NCBI GenBank assembly: GCA_021396245.1
Contig: WNYE01000095.1
Location: 91,227 to 155,226 of the forward strand
DNA from: Sporothrix humicola
Lineage: Eukaryota > Ascomycota > Sordariomycetes > Ophiostomatales > Ophiostomataceae
Direction of reading: 5' to 3'
Length of the DNA stretch: 64,000 nt
Below are positions 59,894 to 64,000 of the stretch, piece by piece. The stretch's first letter is position 1. Every line of letters starts with the position of its first letter. Position numbers and translations under genes: made by a program. The notes beneath the pieces are model-generated. The model saw nothing but the letters and a program-made list of their open reading frames with translations, ran no database searches and was not told the DNA's origin.

Positions 59894-62395
59894 CTATGGG
59901 ATTACCCTTCCCAGCCAACTGGTAAACAGGTCACCCTCCACATTGAACATGTGCGGCATGTCCATGGAGCCGCCGCCCCAGAGCCAGGTCGGGCCCAGGC
60001 TGTCGACGACAATGTCCGTAAAGACGTCGGGCTCGGCCACGGGTTGGTCGTTTTCGGAGCTGACGACGACGTCGGCATAGACGGCCGAGGCGCCGTTGGT
60101 GGAGACGCCAATGTTCTCGAGGTAGGCCGAGCTGGCTTGCGTGAGTTGCAGAGGGACAACGTTGTCTGGCCGGCGAATGTGGCAGTTCCACATGGCGGCA
60201 GATCCTTGCTTGGGAGCGTCTGGCACCGCGTCGGCCGTTACGTTTCCCCCATGGACGTTCCACTCGACGACATGGGCTGAGCGTGGACTGTTGGGCGCGC
60301 CCTTTTCTAGGGCAAAGGCCATGTCCGAGATTTCGACGACGCCAAAGTCGCCGACCTGGCCGACCTGGACGACAGAGGGCGCTTTGGTAGAGGGTGCTGT
60401 GACGTTCGATGCGCGCTTGCCGCTGTTGTATCCCTCAAACTGGGGCCCTCTTCCCTCAATGGTGGCCCACGCCTGGCCGACAATGCGCGATCCAACCGGG
60501 ATGTGCACGGTATTCGTAACAACGTAGACACCGTAGGGCACAAAAACGACATGGCGGGCAGCGGCAGCCGCAGCAAATGCTTCGTTGAGAGCGGCCGTGT
60601 CGTCGGTCTGGCCGTCGCCCTTGACTTTGCCGTCCGCCAGACTCTTGATGCTGACAATGTCGAAAGGGCCGCCGTCTTTGGGATCCGTGTAAGTGGGTGC
60701 ATTCCTCGAGAACCAGGGACGGCTGGGGATTGGCTCAGTGGTATCGCCCTTCTTGCCCGCCGGCCACCATCCGGACAGCCATTTACTGCTGTCTCCGCCT
60801 TCGGTGCCGTTTGTCACCACCAAGCTGGACGGCCGCTCTTTGATCAGCTCGGCGACGTACGTCTCGTTCAAGTACTTTGGCGTCGGCCGGTCCCTCTTGA
60901 CGCGTAGCCGCCATGTCGGCACTCGCAGTGTCTCTTCGGGGCCCGTCCCCCTCAGGACAACATTCTCCCCAAAGGCCAGGTAGTTGGCCGTGTCGCTGTC
61001 GGCGTCGGCATTGTAGAAGCCGGCCTGGTAGACGGCCACAGGCACGCCGACAAACGTGCTGTCTGACATGAGCAGCGAGCCCCGGCTGATGTAGCGTCCG
61101 GCGACGCCGTCGACGGCCACGCCGACCACGCGGTTGCCAATGATGACGTCGTGTTCGCGCGTGCCGGCCGTAAACGTTCCAGGCGAGGTGACCACTGTCA
61201 GGCTGTGAAGCAGGTCAGTGCCGCCTTGGCTGCGTCCAGCCACCAGTACCGACAAGTGGGCGTCGGCGACAATCAAGTGGCGGACGGTAAAGTGCTCCAC
61301 CCTGACGACCAGCCCACTACGGCCGCCCTGCATGTAGACATTGCTCAGGAATCCGGCGCGGCCTGTGGCCAGATAGATGCCGATCTGGGTGTTGGCGGCC
61401 GCCTTTTCTGGGGACGTGTTGGGCTGCATGAAAATGTCGACATCCCGAATGTCTGACGCCTGCATGGCGTGCCAGTGGATGCCAATGACCGAGTTGGCGG
61501 GCGGCGCGTTGGTCATGTCCAGCACAAAGTTGCGGACGGACCGCATCGCGTGGCTTGGCGGCACGCGGCTGTCGTCGAGGTCGGTGCGGATGGCTGCGTA
61601 GCCCAGGAACGCCTTGGCGACCATGATTGTCGGGCGGTTCAAAGGGTCGCCCAGCAGCTGGGTGTTGTAGTAGACGTCGATCGATCCGCTAATCAGATAG
61701 GTGCCCGGCGGAAAGTAGATGACGGCCGGCGTGTCCTCGCTCGGGCTGCACTGGCTGCCGTACACTTCCGCCGTCCGCCCGCAGCGACTGCCGTGCCGGA
61801 TGGCGTCGTTGATCGCCTGGGTGTCGTCCGTCTTGCCGTCGCCCTTGGCGCCGAACTGCCGCACGTCGCGCCAGACCTTGTAGGCCGTTTCCGTCGTATT
61901 GGACACCACGCCGTTCATGGTGAGGCCGGGCATCCAATATTCGCCTCCTCCTGTCGACGACACGCCCCAATGCTCCTCTTTGAGGGCTAGCGCCTTGTTG
62001 CGGTAGGCCGACCCCGCGGGCGTGTGGTACGTGTTGCTGGCCAGCATGGCCGCCGCAATCGCCAGGTCGGGCGTAATCACATAGCTGTCCAGGTCGTCGT
62101 CGGGCAGCCCCGGCTTCTTCATCTTGGCCGCCTTGAGGCGCCGCTTGTTGGCGAGCGCAATGTTGGGCAGCGCCGCCGTCACCAGCGCACCCGCCGACTC
62201 CAGCAGGCCGACCTTGTTCTTTTTGATGTCGGCGGCGTCCTTGGGCGCGTCTTCGAGCATTTTCAGGAAGGCCTCGCCGGGCGACTCAGGAATTGGGAGG
62301 ACTCGCGAGCTGAGGCCCAGGCTGTGGATCAGGGCCACGACCAGGAACGCGCCCAGTAGCGTCGCAATGACGCGGTTGACCATTCGCCGAGACAT
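59894..62395 (-). CDS. membrane-anchored GH55 exo-beta-1,3-glucanase (833 aa)
   Basis: A single exon. Residues 1-32 (MSRRMVNRVIATLLGAFLVV then ALIHSLGLSS) form a basic head and hydrophobic span with no clear cleavage site, so a type II signal anchor is likely. After a ~120-residue stalk come two parallel beta-helix repeats of the GH55/pectate-lyase-3 type. The first has VRQFGAKGDGKTDDTQAIND, VIYFPPGTYLISGSIDVYYN and MQASDIRDVDIFMQ. The second has GDGQTDDTAALNEAFAAAAA and VVFVPYGVYVVTNTVHIPVG. GH55 enzymes cleave glucose from the non-reducing end of beta-1,3-glucan. Membrane attachment suggests a role in the fungus's own wall rather than in feeding. Catalytic Glu was not assigned by eye. Confidence 0.9.
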   Translation of the reverse strand: MSRRMVNRVIATLLGAFLVVALIHSLGLSSRVLPIPESPGEAFLKMLEDAPKDAADIKKNKVGLLESAGALVTAALPNIALANKRRLKAAKMKKPGLPDDDLDSYVITPDLAIAAAMLASNTYHTPAGSAYRNKALALKEEHWGVSSTGGGEYWMPGLTMNGVVSNTTETAYKVWRDVRQFGAKGDGKTDDTQAINDAIRHGSRCGRTAEVYGSQCSPSEDTPAVIYFPPGTYLISGSIDVYYNTQLLGDPLNRPTIMVAKAFLGYAAIRTDLDDSRVPPSHAMRSVRNFVLDMTNAPPANSVIGIHWHAMQASDIRDVDIFMQPNTSPEKAAANTQIGIYLATGRAGFLSNVYMQGGRSGLVVRVEHFTVRHLIVADAHLSVLVAGRSQGGTDLLHSLTVVTSPGTFTAGTREHDVIIGNRVVGVAVDGVAGRYISRGSLLMSDSTFVGVPVAVYQAGFYNADADSDTANYLAFGENVVLRGTGPEETLRVPTWRLRVKRDRPTPKYLNETYVAELIKERPSSLVVTNGTEGGDSSKWLSGWWPAGKKGDTTEPIPSRPWFSRNAPTYTDPKDGGPFDIVSIKSLADGKVKGDGQTDDTAALNEAFAAAAAARHVVFVPYGVYVVTNTVHIPVGSRIVGQAWATIEGRGPQFEGYNSGKRASNVTAPSTKAPSVVQVGQVGDFGVVEISDMAFALEKGAPNSPRSAHVVEWNVHGGNVTADAVPDAPKQGSAAMWNCHIRRPDNVVPLQLTQASSAYLENIGVSTNGASAVYADVVVSSENDQPVAEPDVFTDIVVDSLGPTWLWGGGSMDMPHMFNVEGDLFTSWLGRVIP

Positions 62396-63719
62396 TTTGT
62401 CGAAAGGAAGGACGGAAAATCAAAACCAAGGACGAAAACGAATGTCGAAAAGAAGGGAATGAGTTGGACTGAAGAATAGGAGAGATAGAAAATCAAAGAT
62501 CGACAGCGGGGACAGACATCTTTAAAGGAAAGTCCGTCAAACGGTAAGGAATAGAAAATGGAGAGTGGTCACGATCCTCTTCTCCTCGCAGTCTTGTCCA
62601 TTTTGAGGCGAGCTCCTCATTTAACCTGCGTCTCCGGGGACGAGAGTGCTCCCACGAAATCCTGTGGAGTGAGGCCCAGAAGGAGTATCCAAAATTCATG
62701 TGAAAGTGAAAAAAGAAAGGAAAATGCCGCGGAGAGCAAAGGAAAGAATGAAAAATAGCGTGCATTCAACGTGCCTGACCCCTGAATCCCCAGATCCAAC
62801 GTCTTGACAGGACCCGTAAAATAAGAAAAATTAAGATTGCGCCACACGCGACCAGTCAGCAAACGCAATGCACTGCACTGCAGTTTCCCCTCTGGCGCTC
62901 TCCTCTTGTCTGTGCGAGTCTAGAACAGAAGGAGTGCCAAAGGCCGACGAAGAATGCATCCGAAAGAAGAAGGTATCCACGACTAACACGGGTAGCCGGC
63001 ATCATGCTGGGATCTGAATTTGGTGTAAATGTTGGCCTCACTCTTGCCTTTTGCAAGTTGTTGCTATTTTGAGGGTTGGAAGGCCTTACTCTGACCTCAG
63101 ACGGAAGGAACAGCTGTTTTTACACCTTCCAGCCTTGCAGCATTTGGTCTCTTGTATCTGTACCTTCCCATAACGCCGCGCGCCTTCCCCATCCCATCGC
63201 ACCTTCCTCGTAGCACCGTCGCGCCTTCCTCGTCCGACGGCGCCTTCCTCATCTGCCCATTCCGCCCTCCGTCTCCTTAAAAGACAGAAACGTAAACAAA
63301 GAGGCAAACAAAAACGTAAACAACCCACAAAACCATCAACTCCAAACTTCAATTGACAGTTTGACGTCCGCCGCGTTTTCAGTCTATTTTATCTTTACCC
63401 ACGTTTGCCTTGCGCCATTCTCTCAGAAGCGCACCACGGCTATGGCACCATCACTGCGCTCGACGAAAGGCCGAAAAGCCGCAATTGCTCGCATTTGCCC
63501 GCGTGAGAGCCTGCGTTGACGGTGAGCACATTCGCGGCAAGCTCTGCTTCCATCCAAAAGCACACAATTCTAATATCAATCCAGGGCAACGCCCGAAGAG
63601 AGGCTCCTATCTCTCCCCGCCGCCGCCGCCGCCCGCTCTCGCCGCTACAGCTCGCGATATTAGCACGCGTTTTTTTTCTTTTGTCTTTTCCCGTCATAAA
63701 CAATACCACCAATAATACC
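62396..63719. other. divergent intergenic region, no gene seen
   Basis: Upstream DNA of the GH55 gene (minus) and of the partial plus-strand gene at the right edge. It contains the CCTTCC-based tandem repeat. Short ORFs such as 63086-63352 (minus) simply read through that repeat. Confidence 0.5.
63161..63250. repeat. imperfect ~20-bp tandem repeat, about five copies
   Basis: Units built around (C/T)(G/A)CCTTCC(C/T)C recur at about 63162, 63181, 63201, 63222 and 63241, spaced 19-21 bp. They lie upstream of the partial gene at the right edge. Confidence 0.6.
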
Positions 63720-64000
63720 ATGATGAGAAGAATGAGCCGCCGCCTTGACGGTATGTTTCTACAGCTGAGAGTGCATACAGAGTGACATATGGAGAGGTGT
63801 GTATACATGATGCTAATCGAGGACGTGGAATCAGGCGAAGAACCCGAGTACCGTGGCCTCACCGCCGCCACCAGAGCCTCGCCTTTTGGCGTGGAGACAG
63901 CCGCCGCCTCGCCGCTCCCCGCATCCCCCGCCCCCGCCTCGCCCCGGCCAACGAAGCCGCGTCTCCCGGCCCGCCCACCCCAGCCGCGACGCACCTCGCC
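63720..64000 (+). CDS. 5' end of a gene running off the right edge
   Basis: Proposed exon 1 is 63720-63750 (MMRRMSRRLD plus one base), the intron 63751-63834 (GTATGT donor, TGCTAAT branch, TCAG acceptor), and exon 2 from 63835 to beyond 64000. Exon 2 starts GEEPEYRGLTAATRASPFG and continues as a Pro/Ala/Ser/Arg-rich, probably disordered stretch, still open at the window end. The frame of exon 2 also has unspliced ATGs at 63789 and 63807 preceded by a stop, so an unspliced start is possible. No family is recognisable from ~66 residues. Confidence 0.45.

Overview
The window is nuclear DNA of a filamentous ascomycete (Pezizomycotina). The evidence is short introns (49-97 nt) with GT..AG ends and CTAAC-type branch points, pyrimidine-rich leaders before ATG, a GC-rich third codon position in genes against AT-richer spacers, and fungus-restricted families: Zn2Cys6 regulator, 2EXR, DUF5672, GH55 glucanase and BIM1-like wall protein. 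Presence of an augmin subunit excludes budding yeasts. The family mix suggests Sordariomycetes; that placement is inference. I support about 25 protein genes, two of them cut by the window edges, and one tRNA gene. I see no insertion sequences, CRISPR arrays or intact transposons.

Layout. 0-9 kb: the end of an unknown gene, a conserved disordered protein of unknown function, an HD-domain 5'-deoxynucleotidase (HDDC2/YGK1-like), a 2EXR protein and an unknown disordered protein. 9-15.6 kb: an unusually long gene-free stretch with strong purine/pyrimidine strand bias, probably the upstream region or leader of the minus-strand gene ending at 7587. 15.6-18.3 kb: a TesB-type acyl-CoA thioesterase and a DUF5672 type II membrane glycosyltransferase-like protein. 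18.3-21.1 kb: a second gene-poor stretch. 21-24.2 kb: a PhzF-family enzyme and the mitochondrial rhomboid protease (Pcp1/PARL).

25-40 kb: a metabolic block made of a seven-bladed propeller lactonase, a CCCH-finger protein, a HAD hydrolase, a DUF1223 thioredoxin-fold protein, a Zn2Cys6 activator, an enolase-superfamily sugar-acid dehydratase (L-galactonate/L-fuconate type) and a Dal5-type MFS transporter. Regulator and dehydratase are tail to tail with 110 bp between them. Dehydratase and transporter share a divergent promoter. This looks like a small regulon for import and dehydration of a sugar acid, perhaps with the lactonase upstream. A tRNA-Arg(ACG) follows the transporter.

41-46 kb: two convergent secreted, single-pass membrane glycoproteins (one BIM1-like) and a peroxisomal enoyl-CoA hydratase ending in SKL. 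46.8-60 kb: a dense housekeeping block of RBM25-like splicing factor, mitochondrial bS21m, augmin subunit 6 (HAUS6), a rhodanese/CDC25-type protein, MRE11, and APC10/DOC1 head to head with MRE11. 60-64 kb: a membrane-anchored GH55 beta-1,3-glucanase and the start of a further gene that runs off the end.

Nothing here is clearly a new defence or mobile system. The most promising leads are the sugar-acid cluster, the long biased gene-free region, an untracked small membrane-protein ORF at 24.5 kb, a recurrent GTATTACTCC(GTAC) word in the gene-free stretches, tandem in-frame splice acceptors in MRE11, and a HAD enzyme whose motif I lacks the usual second aspartate.
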